DNA of 64,000 bases from Symbiodinium natans. Lineage: Eukaryota > Sar > Dinophyceae > Suessiales > Symbiodiniaceae. Both the position numbers and the translations under genes were made by a program. Location of the stretch: positions 651,001 to 715,000 of the forward strand of contig CAJNDS010002379.1 in NCBI GenBank assembly GCA_905221605.1, written 5' to 3'. The notes beneath the pieces are model-generated. The model saw nothing but the letters and a program-made list of their open reading frames with translations, made no database searches and had not been told where the DNA came from. Every line of letters starts with the position of its first letter. The stretch's first letter is position 1. This document shows, in pieces, positions 43,229 through 52,435 of the stretch.

Positions 43229-43439
43229 CATAAGGTCATGCAATAGTATAAGGCTTCGGCCGTGCAGAAATGGAACATTTAGGTCTCCTTCTCCGGCCTT
43301 GCTGTTCTTGTTGAGCGCTAGGAGGATTTTCGGGTTTAAGGTTTGGGGGTTTAGGGCCCAAAACCCTAAAGCCAAAACCCTAAACCCTAAACCCTTAACC
43401 CTTAATCCAAAACCGAAAGCCCAAAACCCTAGACCCTAA

Positions 43440-43735
43440 ACCCTAATGAGCTTGTGGGATGGGAAACAACTGAGGGCAAAGGCTTCGGCAGGTCGGCAAA
43501 CGGGGACCGAGGCTGTTCTTTCGGACCCTAAACCCTAGACCCTAGACCCTAGACCCTAAACCCTAAACCCTGAACCCTAAACCCTAAACCCTAAACCCTA
43601 CCCCGTTTGGCCTTTTGGGGCTTAGGGGCAGCTTCTTGGGCGCGGTGTCAAGAAAGGCCCCCCGCCTCTCCCTTCCCATCGCAACAGAACCCCTGAGTGC
43701 CAGCCGAAGGCCCATCAAACCTCTAAGAATTACGT
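43440..43735 (-). CDS. Two candidate exons
   Basis: At 43735-43650 the minus strand reads FDGPSAGTQGFCCDGKGEAG and GLS after AG|G. At about 43530-43445 it reads GPKEQPRSPFADLPKPLPSV and VSHPTSS. Confidence 0.5.
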
Positions 43736-43814
43736 TTAGGGTTTAGGGTTTAGGGTTTAGGGTTTAGGGTTTAGGGTTTAGGGTTTAGGGTTTAGGGCTT
43801 AGGGTTTAGGGCTA

Positions 43815-44290
43815 GGGTTTAGGGCTAGCCCCTCTATCATGAACCCTTGAATCCCCTCCACCCGAGGCCGAACCAGGCCTGGAAGGCATCCTGCTTCTCC
43901 TAGGCAGTGCGCGGACGTCTCAGCTTCTGCTAGCACTTGCTCATGCTGCTTGGGGTTTAGGGTTTAGGGTTTAGGGTTTCGGGTTTCGGGTTTCGGGTTT
44001 ATAAGTTTGATTGATTCTCAAATGGTGTCCTCTCCATCACGTTTTTGTGACAGGATTGCGAGTATTACAGTGAAACACTAAACCCTGAACCCCAAACCCC
44101 AAACCCTAAACCCTACACACTCAACCCTAAACCCTAAACCCTAAACCCTAAACCCTAAACCCTAAACCCTAAACCCTAAACCCCCAACCCCAAACACCCC
44201 AAAAAACGGGTCCGGGCGCCCCCCCTGAGCCGCACAGCCCGCCTCTCGCGGGGCTGCCTTCACCAACTTCAAAGCTTTGCAAACGGCCGC
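43815..44290 (-). CDS. Candidate exons
   Basis: At about 44290-44222 the minus strand reads EAAVCKALKLVKAAPREAGC and AAQ. At about 44075-44000 it reads YSQSCHKNVMERTPFENQSN L. At about 43950-43820 it reads KQHEQVLAEAETSAHCLGEA in one frame and EKQDAFQAWFGLGWRGFKGS in another. Confidence 0.5.
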
Positions 44291-44494
44291 CTCAACCCTA
44301 AACCCCAAACCCCAAACCCCAAACCCTAAACCCTAAACCCTAAACCCTACCCTAAACCCTAAACCCTAAACCCTAAACCCTAAACCCTGAACCCCAAACC
44401 CTAAACCCTAAACCCTAAACCCTAGACCCTAAACCCTAAACCCTAAACCCTAAACCTTAAACCCTAAACCCTAAACCATAAAAACACCAAACGC

Positions 44495-44735
44495 CTAAGG
44501 CCCGTTGGGGCCCGCACAAGCTCAATCTTCTGGATCTCCCCCACCGTGTCCTTCCAGGCGGGAGGGGAAGTTGGGCTCTAAGCTCTGAGCCCGAAACCAC
44601 CGGCAAAGGGGTTTAGGGTTTAGGGTTTAGGGTTTAGGGTTTAGGGTTTAGGGTTTAAGGCACAACCGCAACAGCGAGCATCAGTTGAAGCGGCGCATGA
44701 CAGTGCAAACCCGCACGAGTATGACTGGGGGAGGG
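44495..44735 (-). CDS. Two candidate exons
   Basis: At about 44730-44688 the minus strand reads VILVRVCTVMRRFN, right beside a purine-rich minisatellite. At about 44590-44495 it reads SPTSPPAWKDTVGEIQKIEL and VRAPTGL, which is convincingly coding. Confidence 0.55.
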
Positions 44736-44842
44736 GAGGGGAGAGGGGAAAGGGGAGAGGGGAAAGGGGAGAGGGGAAAGGGGAGAGGGGAAAGGGCAGA
44801 GGGGAAAGGGGAGAGGGGAAAGGGGAGAGGGGAGAGGGGAAT
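44726..44842. repeat. Purine-only minisatellite (GGGGAAAGGGGAGA)n
   Basis: Eight or so copies of a 13-14 bp unit alternating GGGGAAA and GGGGAGA, all purine on the plus strand. It could form G-quadruplex or triplex structure and adjoins an exon candidate. Confidence 0.95.
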
Positions 44843-44974
44843 TGGGGTAGTTACAGGGCTCATATGTGGGCTCTAACCGCGTACCCGAAACCCCGAACCT
44901 TCAAGCAAGGTTCCCTCAACCCTAAACCCCTATACCCCTAAACCCCTAAACCCTGAACCCTAAACCGGCAAGGC

Positions 44975-45505
44975 CCCATCACTCAGAGAACTGCACATGG
45001 CTGTCGCTCACGCCGTGAACCTCCTCTTTGGCGCAGCAACTCTGCAAGCCACCTTTGACCAGGGCTCAGGGTTATAGGGTTGAGGGTAATGGGGTTTAGG
45101 GTTGAGGGTTGAGGGTTTCGGGTTTGGGGTTTAGGGTCTAGAAAGAAAAAAGAATGTACATATGGGTTTGCCTTTGTGCCCTAAACCCTGAAACCCTGAA
45201 ACCCTGAAACCCTTATGAAAAAAACCAAAACCCATAAGCTCTGAAGTCCTAATGCTCTGAAGCCCAGAACCCACAAACCCTCACACCCGGTGCCCTTCAA
45301 AGGGGCGAGCCCGTATACTTGGGGGTTGAGGGGTGTACCTAAACCCTAAACCCTAAACCCTAAACCCTAAACCCTAAACCCTAAACCCTAAGGGGTTGCG
45401 GGGTTTACAGGTGTAGGGTTCAGGGAAGGTTCTGCGTGACGCTATGAGCAGCAACCCAAGCTCGAGGCCCTGACCCATCTCGTCGAAGACCTTCGTCGGT
45501 TGCAA
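44975..45505 (-). CDS. Two candidate exons, the second possibly C-terminal
   Basis: At about 45505-45435 the minus strand reads TKVFDEMGQGLELGLLLIAS and R. At about 45065-44985 it reads VKGGLQSCCAKEEVHGVSDS and HVQFSE then TGA, with an alternative GA donor (TCT|GAGTGA) just before. Confidence 0.55.
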
Positions 45506-45889
45506 GAGTGTCTGGTGTGTAGAGCTTGTAAGGCTTCAGGTTTATAAGGTTTAGGGTGTAGGGTTTAGGGTTTGAGTTGCTCCAACCACCACAAAAGAAT
45601 GAGGATCCTACTATTGGGGAATAAGGGCCCCTATACGAGAAATTCTGGAAAGTCCTGTCTAAGTCTAAGGCTTTAGGTCCAGGGTAGAAACACGGATTGG
45701 GGCTCTTAAGAAAAGCAAACCGGATCTACTGTGGGTTGGCTGTAGGTTCATAATAGCAAAGAGAAGACCAGGATTTTTCTGTAGGTCTGTCCCTTGCTGA
45801 AGGGGCCGAAGTGCAGCGCAGGGTTTAGGGTTTAGGGTTTATAGGGTTTAGGGTTTAGGGTTAGGGTTAGGGTTTACGGCTTATTTAGA

Positions 45890-46012
45890 AGTTCTTCTGA
45901 CTTAGTAAGTCTGCTTCGTATCCCCTAGAAGCCCTCTTATACTCCCCAGAACCCACCTTACTAACCCTACTTGCTAAGTCAAAAGGGCTTCCAAGTAGGA
46001 GCTAGGAAGAGT
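45890..46012. mobile_element. Family O element, longest copy
   Basis: GACTTAGTAAGTCTGCTTCG through GTATCCCCTAGAAGCCCTCT to ACTAACCCTACTTGCTAAGT and CAAAAGGGCTTCCAAGTAGG. The same segments occur at 25128-25230 and, diverged, at 36358-36445. Confidence 0.6.
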
Positions 46013-46333
46013 GGCGTACACTTCCGGGCATTGTGGGATGCGGGGTGTGGGTTCTGCTAAATGCTGCTAAATGGATGAGCATACATGAGGCCTTGCAAGT
46101 AAGCCCTAAACCCCAAGCCTTAACCCCTCAACCCTCAACCCCAACCCTATAGCGCCTGATCTGTTTAGGCTCCCTAGGATTTAGCACTGGAAGGTTCAAC
46201 ATGGCAATCAACTGGGGTTGTAAGTTGGGTTTAGGGCTTAGCATACCCAGTAAGCAGGGCTTAAGGTTTAGGATTAAGTTTCTTCAAACAAACCTTAAGG
46301 GTTTAGGTGCAAATAACCGGATTTAGGGCCTAA

Positions 46334-46423
46334 GTTGAGTCCAAAAGCCCCAAGAAAGTGTACACTTTCGGTTCTATAGGGGATTATAATATCACCAAAA
46401 GTGTAAAGTGTTCTCACTCAGCT
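46334..46423. mobile_element. Family A inverted-repeat element, copy 2
   Basis: GTTGAGTCCAAAAGCCCCAA at the left and GTGTTCTCACTCAGC at the right, with the same core as the copies at 22922 and 60727. Confidence 0.85.
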
Positions 46424-46429
46424 GCGAAG

Positions 46430-46555
46430 TTTAAGAAAAGGAAAAATTTGCAGCAACAACAACAAACACGATTTACGGCGAACAGCAGACTCAACCTCCG
46501 ACAGACAACCGACGTTGTGCCTAAACGCGCTCAGGAACCCGAAAAGTAGGAAGCA
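46430..46555 (-). CDS. Candidate exon abutting a family A element
   Basis: The minus strand reads GCFLLFGFLSAFRHNVGCLS, EVESAVRRKSCLLLLLQIFP and FLKLR. The next bases are the family A element (GCAGCTGAGTGAGAAC), so the element would begin the intron. The coding frame is hydrophobic. Confidence 0.5.
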
Positions 46556-46599
46556 ACCCTAAACCCTAAACCCTAAACCCTAAAAACTAAACCCTAAAC

Positions 46600-46790
46600 T
46601 CAAGAGCAAGGCGGCCAAGTGGAACAAGGGAACGCTCTAGTCCAAAGTTGCAAGGTGCAAACATGAAGACCCAACAACCTAGAAAACACGACGAGAATCA
46701 ACACAAGAAAACAAAAAACCTTGAAAACAGAGCTCTGGCATACGAGCCTGAGTCTGAAAATTCAGTCAAGGGGGGGCAAGATGTCCCTAA
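46600..46790 (-). CDS. Candidate exon pair with a possible tiny array-free intron
   Basis: The minus strand has CAAG|GTTTTTTGTTTTCTTGTG and, 43 bases later, TTCTAG|GTTGTTGGG, with the direct repeat AGGTTGTT/AGGTTTTT at the borders. Downstream it reads LLGLHVCTLQLWTRAFPCST. If real this is a very short pyrimidine-rich intron. Confidence 0.35.
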
Positions 46791-47126
46791 AGCCGAAACC
46801 GCCTCTATAGACCCTAAACCCTAATCCTAAATACCCAAAATCACAAAAAAACAAAAAAACTAAACCCCCCCAAAACCCTGCAACCCTTAAACCCTAAAAC
46901 CCTAACACCCCAAAACTCTAAACCCTAAAACGCTAAAACCCTAAAAGCCCTAAAACCCTAAACCCTAAACCCCAATCCCTGGGGTTTTAGGCTGAGTGGT
47001 TGAGGGAGACCAATATCTTGGGCTTGGGGTTTAGGGCTTGGGGTTTAGGGGGATAAAGCAACTCCAAACCCAAACCCTTACCCAACCACCCCAGGCCACA
47101 AGCCCCAAACCCCAACCCAAGACCCC

Positions 47127-47263
47127 ACTTGGAGGTTCAGGGTACTTATAACCCCAATGAAAACTGCACTTCGAAGCCGCCCAAGTGTCCTAAGTCCTCC
47201 AAGTAGGTTAAATAAAGGTAGACTTATAACTGCAGTTATAAGTACCCATGAACCTCCAAGTAA
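47127..47263. mobile_element. Family E inverted-repeat element, array-free copy
   Basis: CACTTGGAGGTTCAGGGTAC TTATAA at the left and TTATAAGTACCCATGAACCT CCAAG at the right, TIR about 25 bp. The exon candidate at 47270-47375 ends at its border (GCCAAG|GGCTTTACTTGGAGG). Confidence 0.9.
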
Positions 47264-47269
47264 AGCCCT

Positions 47270-47375
47270 TGGCGCCCCGGCCACTGAGCGCGGACTTGGA
47301 CGCGAAGGATGCCGCGCCGCGGGCTTGAAAAGACGCTTCGGCTTCCCAAGCGAAGCGCCACGAGTGAGACACCAC
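47270..47375 (-). CDS. Candidate exon abutting a family E element
   Basis: The minus strand reads VSHSWRFAWEAEASFQARGA and ASFASKSALSGRGAK. Downstream of it, the element begins within about ten bases of the expected donor. Confidence 0.6.
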
Positions 47376-47429
47376 ACCCTAAACCCTAAACCCTAAACCC
47401 TAAACCCTAAACCCTAAACCCTAAACATT

Positions 47430-47545
47430 ATGAAGCCAAAGAGCTGTGAACCTGTGATGACATGGTGCGTCAGGTTTAAACCTGGGTTTTTGAGAGGACG
47501 CAGCAGACGGGGGCCGAGCTGTGTGTTCCCAAGTGACCAAGGGAC
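47430..47545 (-). CDS. Candidate exon
   Basis: The minus strand reads PWSLGNTQLGPRLLRPLKNP and GLNLTHHVITGSQLFGF. A second frame is also open. Confidence 0.4.
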
Positions 47546-48069
47546 ACATCTAGAGGGTTTTTTTTTACCTTGGCTCTAAACCCTAAACCCAAAACCCTAA
47601 ACCTTGGACATTTGAGGCTGCGCCCTTAAGTTTTCGGGACCCTTTCTGCAAGTCCCTTTAAGGTAGTATATACGGCCATATATTTGAGGATATGAAGGGG
47701 AACCTTTAGGGTAAACCTTCGGGGTACGAGTCTTCAAAACAAGAAACGCATGCAACCGCAAGGAGGGGCTGTAGGGTTGAGGAGAAGTCAGGGTTAAGGG
47801 CAGGTTGTGGTAACTTAGGGCTTATGAACTAATCTAGACGAGGCCCTCAACCCTCAACCCTATATGATCCCAAGGTCTAGGGTCGTGGTTTGAACCCTAA
47901 ACCCTAAACCCTAAACCCTAAACCCTAAACCCTAAACCCTAAACCCTAAACCCTGAACCCTCGAGGCCTTCCACCCTCAAACCCTGGAACCTTTCAGCCC
48001 CCAAACCCTAAACCCTAAACCCCAAACCCGAAGCCCTGAACCCAAAACCCTAAACCCATAGATGGTCAC

Positions 48070-48214
48070 ATCTCTGAATATGGTCCTTTTTTGGGTCCCT
48101 CATTATACGGGGGTGGCCCTCTTATTTAGGGCATCCAAAAAAGGAGCACAATTTACAAGTTCTCTAAATGAGGGTCCCCTTTTGGGTGCCAAAAAGGGAC
48201 CATAACTTAGAGAA
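48070..48214. mobile_element. Family J inverted-repeat element, copy 1
   Basis: TCTCTGAATATGGTCCTTTT at the left and AAAAAGGGACCATAACTTAG AGA at the right, with an internal repeat of the same motif. Confidence 0.75.
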
Positions 48215-48244
48215 CTACCCTAAACCCTAAACCCTAAACTCCTC

Positions 48245-48795
48245 TTGGGGGTGTAGGAACTGCAGGGCTTCGGGGACGGTACTTGCAGGGAATAGGGCCT
48301 GAAGGGCACTGAGGACCTGCAGGCTTCGGTGCTATTAGCGCCTGCAGGGCTGTGTAACGGAGCTTAGGAGGACTTTCCAATCCCCGGAACAAAGCCCAAA
48401 GCAAGAGCCAAACAGGGCACAGCTGATGCTCTACACCTTAGGGTTTCGGGTTTAGGGCTGACGCTCTACGCCCCTGAACGGGGGCTCCAAAGCCAAAAAC
48501 CCACAACAAAGTGCCATAAATTTTACGTATTTTGGGAGTTTAGGCAAGTGTTGTTTCAAGACGTGAGAGCTGTAGGACTGCGCGACGTGTCTCTGGGCTC
48601 CGCAGAAGGATGCCCCAAATCCATTTTTGCGAGCCCCGGTTTAGGGTTTAGGGTTTAGGGTTTAGGGTTTAGGGTTTAGGGTTTAGGGTTCAGGGTTTAG
48701 GGTTTAGGGCTTGGGAGGTTCGACCAGCCAATTCGTAGTTGGACTGTCGGCCAAGTAAGTTACAGGTTTGCATCGAAGGCCACCAGGGGGTTTGT
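48245..48795 (-). CDS. Three candidate exons
   Basis: In transcription order: PPGGLRCKPVTYLADSPTTN WLVEPPK (about 48790-48712), RGSQKWIWGILLRSPETRRA VLQLSRLETTLA (about 48643-48547), and VEHQLCPVWLLLWALFRGLE SPPKLRY (about 48435-48350, with the open frame continuing to 48245 through CCTGCAG repeats). They belong to the same strand and probably to the same gene as the 48952 exon. Confidence 0.55.
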
Positions 48796-48951
48796 TTAGG
48801 GTTTAGGATTTAGGGTCTAGGGTAATCATAAACCCTGAATCCTAAACCCTAAACCCTGAACCCTAAACCCTACTCCCTGAACCCTAAACCCTACTCCCTA
48901 AACCCTAAACCCTAAACCCTAAACCCTAAACCCTGACCTTAAACCCTAAAC

Positions 48952-49044
48952 CATGTTGTGCGTCGCTGGGCAGGAGGGCTGGTCCTTCTCGCTGTTGGCG
49001 TAGGCTGCGTCCCCGATGATGCGGGCTGCGCGGTCTGGCAATGC
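48952..49044 (-). CDS. Exon with clean borders, 31 codons
   Basis: From GCCAG|GCATTG to AACATG|GTTTAGGG the minus strand reads ALPDRAARIIGDAAYANSEK and DQPSCPATHNM, phase 0 at both ends. The downstream intron is a CCCTAAA-type array (G-strand on the coding strand) that starts immediately with the GT donor. Confidence 0.7.
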
Positions 49045-49227
49045 CTGGCGCAGGGGAAAAGAAGGTTTGGGTTTAGGGCTTAGGGTTTAGGGTTTTAAGG
49101 TTTAGTATTTAGGGTTTAGGACCCTAACTCTACGCTCTACGCCCTAAGCCCTAACTCCTAAGCAATAACCCCTAGACCCTTTAGAGTTTAGCTGATTAGC
49201 TGGACCTGGAACCCTGGACCCCTAAAC

Positions 49228-49765
49228 CCGGCAAAGAACTTCAATCCATCACGCGAGGCTTGTCCAAGCTTGCGCCCTTAAGCCCAGAATCCCAAAACCC
49301 AAAACCCAAAACCCTAAACCCTAAACCCTAAACTCAAGGGAACTAAAGGCCCCCTGGCTCTTCGTACGGAATGAGAGAATTAGGGCCCTGTATATTATAC
49401 CTTTAGGGGATTATATAGGGTACCTCATTCCCTCATTCCCTACTAAGAACAGAGCCAGATGGAGGGACCCGCAAAATGGTGGTTACAACGGGGAATAAGA
49501 TTAAGGGTCCCTTCTAGGGGTCCCTCCGTGTCCCCCTTAACAAAGCATGTTTCGGGCACCACAGGGGGGCCCATGACCCTAAACCCTCTCAACCCTAAAC
49601 AAACTCCATCGCAGGTTTTCCGAAGAAAAGGAACGCCCCTCTCCGGGGGTTCCTGTACTTAGGATTAAAGAACGTCCATGGGGTTATCTGGACGACTGAG
49701 GCTTTCAGAACTTTGCAAGGTCTTCTTCCGGGCTCGTAGTCCGACTTGATACCGTGAACGAGGGT
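49228..49765 (-). CDS. Two candidate exons around a family D element
   Basis: At about 49762-49668 the minus strand reads LVHGIKSDYEPGRRPCKVLK and ASVV. At about 49290-49232 it reads LKGASLDKPRVMD, reaching ATG|GATTG (a GA donor). Confidence 0.55.
49369..49446. mobile_element. Family D inverted-repeat element, copy 3
   Basis: GGAATGAGAGAATTAGGGCC at the left and CCTCATTCCCTCATTCCCTA at the right. Confidence 0.85.
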
Positions 49766-49831
49766 TTAGGGTTTAGGGTTTAGGGTTTAGGGTTTAGGGT
49801 TTAGGGTTTAGGGTTTAGGGTTTAGGGTTTA

Positions 49832-49908
49832 GGGAATGAGATGCCCTGTCTAACCCTTTAAAGTTTAAAGGTATCTGTAGGGCCCGAATTCCCTCATCCC
49901 CTACTAAG
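49832..49908. mobile_element. Family D inverted-repeat element, copy 4, at the end of a TTTAGGG array
   Basis: GGGAATGAGATGCCCTG at the left and CCCTCATCCCCTACTAAG at the right, with a CCTTTAAAGTTTAAAGG palindrome inside. The preceding array (49761-49835) runs directly into the element's GGGAATG end. Confidence 0.85.
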
Positions 49909-49984
49909 AAACAGGGGGTCTAGGAAGCCCTGCACCCTCAACCCCGACTAAAGACTGCTAAGTGTGGCTCCCACTCTATCCCAA

Positions 49985-50109
49985 AACCCTAAACCCTAAC
50001 CCTAAACCCTAAACCCTAAACCCTAAACCCTAAACCCTAAACCCTAAACCCTAAACCCTAAACCCTAAACCCTAAACCCTAAACCCTAAACCCTAAACCC
50101 TAAACCCTA
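49985..50109. repeat. CCCTAAA array (about 17 units)
   Basis: Nearly perfect C-strand array between exon candidates. Confidence 0.95.
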
Positions 50110-50425
50110 TCCAGGGTCTTTGGCGGGAAAGCGCGCTCCATCACTTGGAGGCCCTCAAACTTAGCTACAACCCTAAACCCTAAACCCTGAACCCTACACC
50201 CTAAACCCTCAACCCTTTGGGTCTTCTGAACCACCCTAAACCCTAAACCCAAAATCCTAAACCCCAAACCTTAACTCCTAAATCCTAAACCTTAGATTTT
50301 CCCTAAACCCCAAAACCAAAAAAACAACGGCTGTCTTTTTGTTGGCTTTCCGAGAAGGCATCGTGTGGTGCGGCGTAGGCGCCGCATGCCCCAAGACGGC
50401 AAAGACTTGGGGAGTAGGGTAAGGC
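50110..50425 (-). CDS. Two candidate exons
   Basis: At about 50420-50335 all three minus frames are open; the best reads PYPTPQVFAVLGHAAPTPHH and TMPSRKANKKTAVV. At about 50170-50112 it reads VAKFEGLQVMERAFPPKTLD. Confidence 0.5.
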
Positions 50426-50635
50426 CCTGAACGTAAACCCTAAACCCTATAAAATCTAAACCCCCAAATCCCAAACCCTGATAGCTGTAACCTGGAAGAA
50501 AAGGGATGAACTCTCCTCATAGCTACCCTAAACCCTAAACCCTGAACCCTAAACGCTAAGCCCTAAACCCTAAACCCTTTCCAGGTTGCCACTAACTTAA
50601 TGGAAAGGACCGAACCCCTGAAACTGCAGGCAGAG

Positions 50636-50800
50636 GGTTTAGGGTTTAGGGTTTAGGGTTTAGGGTTTAGGGTTTAGGGTTTAGGGTTTAGGGTTTAGGG
50701 TTTAGGGTTTAGGGTTTAGGGTTTAGGGTTTAGGGTTTAGGGTTTAGGGTTTAGGGTTTAGGGATTAGGGCTTAGGGTTTAGGGCTTAGGGTTTAGGGTG
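50636..50800. repeat. TTTAGGG array (about 22 units)
   Basis: Mostly perfect G-strand units. Confidence 0.95.
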
Positions 50801-50829
50801 CAGGGCCTATATCGACCCATCAGTCTTTT

Positions 50830-50960
50830 CAACCTTATGGTAATCCTGCACTCCCCTTGCAACCATTGGTTGCACATTGCCAGTTGCCAAGCCAAATTCC
50901 CCTGAGAACCATCACACAGAAGATGCCTATTATTCCCCTGTTTCGGGGTGCAGGGTTTAG
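50830..50960 (-). CDS. Candidate exon with a hydrophobic segment
   Basis: The minus strand reads GIIGIFCVMVLRGIWLGNWQ and CATNGCKGSAGLP. The first part could span a membrane. Confidence 0.5.
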
Positions 50961-51289
50961 GGTTTGGGGTACTTCCTGTACACGAAACCTGAAGTTAAGG
51001 AAGCCATAATCATAGGAACACCTCAACCCAAAACCATGAATCCTAAAATCCAAAACCCTAAATCCTTAATGGGAGACTGCGGTCTTCGGTTTTGCCGACG
51101 GCAGCCCCTCACCAGCCTGACATTGGCGCTTGTCAAAAGTGGGAGCTTCGGGGTTTCAGCTGAGGGGTTAACGGCTTCAGGGTGTAGGGTTTAGAGTTTA
51201 GGGTGTAGGGTTTAGGGTGCAGGGTTCAGGGTGTAGGGTTTAGGGTGTAGGGTTTCGGGCGGGGTTAAAGGGTGTAGGGATTAAGGTTT

Positions 51290-51721
51290 CAGAGGAAGCT
51301 GATCTCAGAACCCTAGGAACCAGAAGACCCGCGCCTGAACAAAACAATCGGGTTTAGGGTTTAGGGCTCTAAGCCCTATGCCTTCAACCCCAAACTCAGG
51401 TACTTGTCATTATGGCTCCAAGCCCTTAAACCACAATTAAAAGTGAGTAATGGGCCCGACAAAGGACGTTAGGGGTGGGGGAGGAACTGGGAAGTCCCCA
51501 AGCCCTTCGGGGTTTGTACTTGCCAACCTTTTTTTTGCTGCGCAGCAAAAAAACATCAGTCGGGTTCTGCCACTTGAAGAGGCAGGGAGGAATATACCCT
51601 CACGATGGTTGATTTGCTTGCATGCGCATCGGCATGCCTGCTTGCTTGCTCCTTACCTACTTGCAGCTTGACTAGCCTGCGCCAGTGAAACTCGCAGCAT
51701 TGTTCGCCACGTGGGATTCAT
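51290..51721 (-). CDS. Candidate start of a gene (ATG at 51721) and its second exon
   Basis: Exon 1 (51721-51677) reads MNPTWRTMLRVSLAQ, ending CGCAG|GCTAG (GC donor). An in-frame TAA lies upstream of the ATG. Exon 2 starts at 51334 after GTTCAG|GCG and reads ARVFWFLG. The direct repeat CAGGC at both borders and phase 0 match the rules seen in the neighbouring gene. The following exons at 51.2-43 kb may belong to it. Confidence 0.5.
51380..51660. other. Array-free island with strong palindrome
   Basis: A perfect 24-bp palindrome (seven T, GCTGCGCAGC, seven A) lies at about 51530-51553. Repeats of GCATGC and TTGCTTGC follow. Both strands have open frames but none is convincing. The island would be intronic or 5' in the gene starting at 51721. 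Confidence 0.5.
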
Positions 51722-52317
51722 GCGCCCCCTTTGGTGGCGAAAGCATTAAAAGGATCACGTAGTCAAAGCACAGCAAATCTCACCATGCCTTTGCTCAGGC
51801 TGTATGTGCCCTAAACCCTAAACACTAAAACCTGAATTCTAGAAAGCCTAGGGTCCATCCAGACTGGGTAGCCCTGTAACCATATTATGGTCCAAGGGCC
51901 CTTTTTGGGGGGTGTGGTTACTCTAACTAGTTCATGGTTGGGATAGTATTAAATCAAATTAAGCTTCTTTTCCTCATGGAGTTTAAGTATCCTTAAAAAT
52001 GCAAAATGTTCCCCCCACTATGGCAAAATTAACAAGCAAACGGGGTGCCCGCAAAACCCGCTAAACCCCAAACCCCAACCCCCAAACCCTAAACCCTAAG
52101 TAGATTGAAGCTGTAGGGTTCCCTGCGAAGACTGAAAGAACCTGAGCGTGGCTCGGAGCACGTGTGTCGCCTCGGCCCCTTCTGGAGTGAGGCTGTGAAG
52201 AAGAAAGAACCCTAAACCCTAAACCCTAAACCCTGAACTCTGAACCCTAAACCCTAAACCCTAAACCCTAATCCAAACCCTAAACCCTAAACCTAAACCA
52301 CGAAGTTCTTGAGCGAC
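51722..52317. other. Intergenic stretch between two minus-strand genes
   Basis: It lies between the stop of the membrane-protein gene (52318) and the proposed ATG (51721). It holds short CCCTAAA arrays (52205-52290, 52045-52100), a weak family B-like piece (51865-51925) and AT-rich DNA (51940-52020). No promoter motif can be named. Confidence 0.5.
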
Positions 52318-52435
52318 TCAGATGGACACGAAGTCGTCTTCTTCCGGCTCCCTCCATTCGGTAGCAGCGGCCGCAGCGGTAACGCTCCAGCTGGAAAGCT
52401 GTGCGATTTCAGCACCATCGGCGGCGGGCCGGGGC
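52318..52435 (-). CDS. Exon 22: acidic C-terminus and stop
   Basis: From TTGTAG|G the frame reads PRPAADGAEIAQLSSWSVTA, AAAATEWREPEEDDFVSI and TGA at 52320-52318. A second frame through the island is open to a later TAG (about 52290), but the acidic end has the better composition and matches the incoming phase. Confidence 0.65.

Noticed and set aside
43052-43439. Proteins over the TA microsatellite at 43.19 kb
   Set aside because: They read YIYIYIYI from the TA run and telomere-type repeat on both sides.
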